Positions 63,270 to 64,000 of a stretch of DNA of 64,000 nucleotides are shown in pieces. The position numbers were made by a program, and so were the translations under genes. Source of the stretch: Candidatus Palauibacter rhopaloidicola (lineage in GTDB: Bacteria > Gemmatimonadota > Gemmatimonadetes > Palauibacterales > Palauibacteraceae); contig JAPPGH010000017.1 in assembly GCA_026914155.1 (NCBI GenBank), positions 140,674 to 204,673 on the forward strand, read 5' to 3'. Numbering within the stretch: the stretch's first letter is position 1; the number at the start of each line of letters is the position of its first letter. The notes beneath the pieces were generated by a model that was not told the DNA's origin, did not search any database, and was given only the letters and a program-made list of their open reading frames with translations.

Positions 63270-63566
63270 CGCCCTGTCTCCCTTTCTCTTCCGTGTGCGC
63301 CCGCGAACTCCGCCGTCGCTCGCCGGCCCGGCAACGCTATCGCACCGGGGGGCCGCGCGACAGCAGGGGCGGTCGGGGCGGCCGTACCGGCGCGCCCGGG
63401 GCGGCGGCGCCGGCGTGCCCCCCAGGTCCGGCGCGTCTTGCGTGCGCCATGGGCGGTTCGGACTTTTTCCGGGACACGACACCCGGGACCCGACACCTGG
63501 GACACGACACCAGGTGGTCCCGATCACCGGTTCATGCGACCTCGGTCATCAGCTGGAGCCTGTACA
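63270..63566. other. Intergenic region with a 14-bp triple repeat
   Basis: 297 bp between the divergent peroxiredoxin-like and S9 peptidase genes. It holds the triple repeat at 63471-63512 and, for the minus strand gene, a ribosome site (GGGAG) about 10 nt before ATG 63269. No convincing -35/-10 pair or RNA gene seen. Confidence 0.5.
63471..63512. repeat. Three tandem 14-bp units
   Basis: GGGAC(A/C)CGACACCN repeated three times without gaps, about 55-95 bp before the S9 peptidase start. Could bind a regulator or be a slippage-prone repeat; no function is evident. Confidence 0.6.
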
Positions 63567-64000
63567 ATGCGACACGATCACAGTCCCCGAGTCCTTCGAC
63601 TCTCCCTCTCCTTCGCGTTCCTCCTCGCCGCGGCCACGACGGAGGTCGCCGCGCAGGAGGGGGCGGACGGCTACCAGACGCCGGCCGCCGAACTCGCCGC
63701 GCTCGTCGACGCGCCGGCGACGCCGGGGATCAGTCTGAGCCCCGACGAATCGGTGATGCTGCTCACGATGCGGCCCAGCCTGCCGTCGATCGCCGAGGTG
63801 GCGGCGCCCGAGCTGCGGATCGCCGGGCTCCGCATCAACCCGCGCACGAACGGCCCCAGCCGCGCGCGGCCCTCCAACGGGCTGGCGCTTCGCACGTTCG
63901 ACGGCGAAGAGCGTACCGTGACCGGGCTGCCGGCGAACCCGCGCATCCGCAACACGCGCTGGTCGCCGAACGGGAGCACGGTGGCGTTCACGCACGACAC
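63567..64000 (+). CDS. S9 family peptidase, glutamyl-endopeptidase-like, cut by window end
   Basis: The first 144 residues are seen. ATG 63567 (GGAG eight nucleotides upstream) starts a signal peptide (LSLSFAFLLAAATTEVAAQ). The mature start YQTPAAELAALVDAPATPGI, SLSPDESVMLLTMRPSLPSI, AELRIAGLRINPRTNGPSRA-type sequence and TRWSPNGSTVAFTHD are typical of the propeller domain of the glutamyl endopeptidase-like S9 group. The catalytic domain is beyond the window. Confidence 0.85.
   Translation, partial: MRHDHSPRVLRLSLSFAFLLAAATTEVAAQEGADGYQTPAAELAALVDAPATPGISLSPDESVMLLTMRPSLPSIAEVAAPELRIAGLRINPRTNGPSRARPSNGLALRTFDGEERTVTGLPANPRIRNTRWSPNGSTVAFTHD

Overview
The window is about 64 kb of very GC-rich bacterial chromosome, tightly packed with genes on both strands and with many short overlaps and GTG starts. 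The mix of genes points to Gemmatimonadota, perhaps a marine lineage: a run of six-bladed beta-propeller lipoproteins, paired DUF2723 membrane proteins, exported oxidoreductases and Tat-exported sugar enzymes. This assignment is inferred from gene content, because no rRNA is present. I found no rRNA, tRNA, CRISPR array, insertion sequence or prophage.

Layout. 1-6 kb: the start of ubiE, a von Willebrand factor A lipoprotein-like protein, a small unknown protein, trpE, and divergent rocD. 6-18 kb: an ECF sigma factor with its putative anti-sigma protein, two secreted HEAT-repeat proteins, then six propeller proteins in tandem. One promoter-like motif (GCGCAACC, 15-16 bp, GTGTC) lies before the sigma gene and before two of the propeller genes, which suggests one autoregulated regulon. 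18-24 kb: a divergent marR/isochorismatase pair with a shared operator-promoter, an orphan HicB, and two tandem DUF2723 genes. 24-31 kb: an FAD-linked oxidase, an amidohydrolase, and argG-argH-argR behind ARG-box-like sites. 31-37 kb: mogA, folE2, an ABC transporter whose permease has a His-rich insertion, DUF3299, and a secreted M20 hydrolase. 37-46 kb (minus strand): an ADP/ATP-carrier-like protein, a glycerophosphodiesterase, dinB, a PH-like protein, an HD hydrolase, a 39-residue MetS-type transporter subunit, a TonB-C lipoprotein and carB. 46-53 kb: a second carrier, two Tat-exported sugar isomerase-like proteins, a gluconate-dehydrogenase subunit 3 / GMC dehydrogenase pair, and an exported class V aminotransferase. 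53-64 kb: an S9 peptidase, vapBC, a three-domain kinase / M23 / class III aminotransferase fusion, an LVIVD-repeat protein with an exported SDR, a probable selenocysteine-containing peroxiredoxin-like lipoprotein, and the start of another S9 peptidase.

The strongest single observation is at 62562-63269. A peroxiredoxin-like lipoprotein carries an in-frame TGA exactly where the family has its first active-site cysteine (W-TGA-P-Y-C), and a 7-bp hairpin with a GGA loop follows 14 nt later, as expected of a bacterial SECIS element. Next in interest are the ECF regulon motif, the zinc-flavoured folE2/ABC/DUF3299 locus and the three-domain fusion protein.
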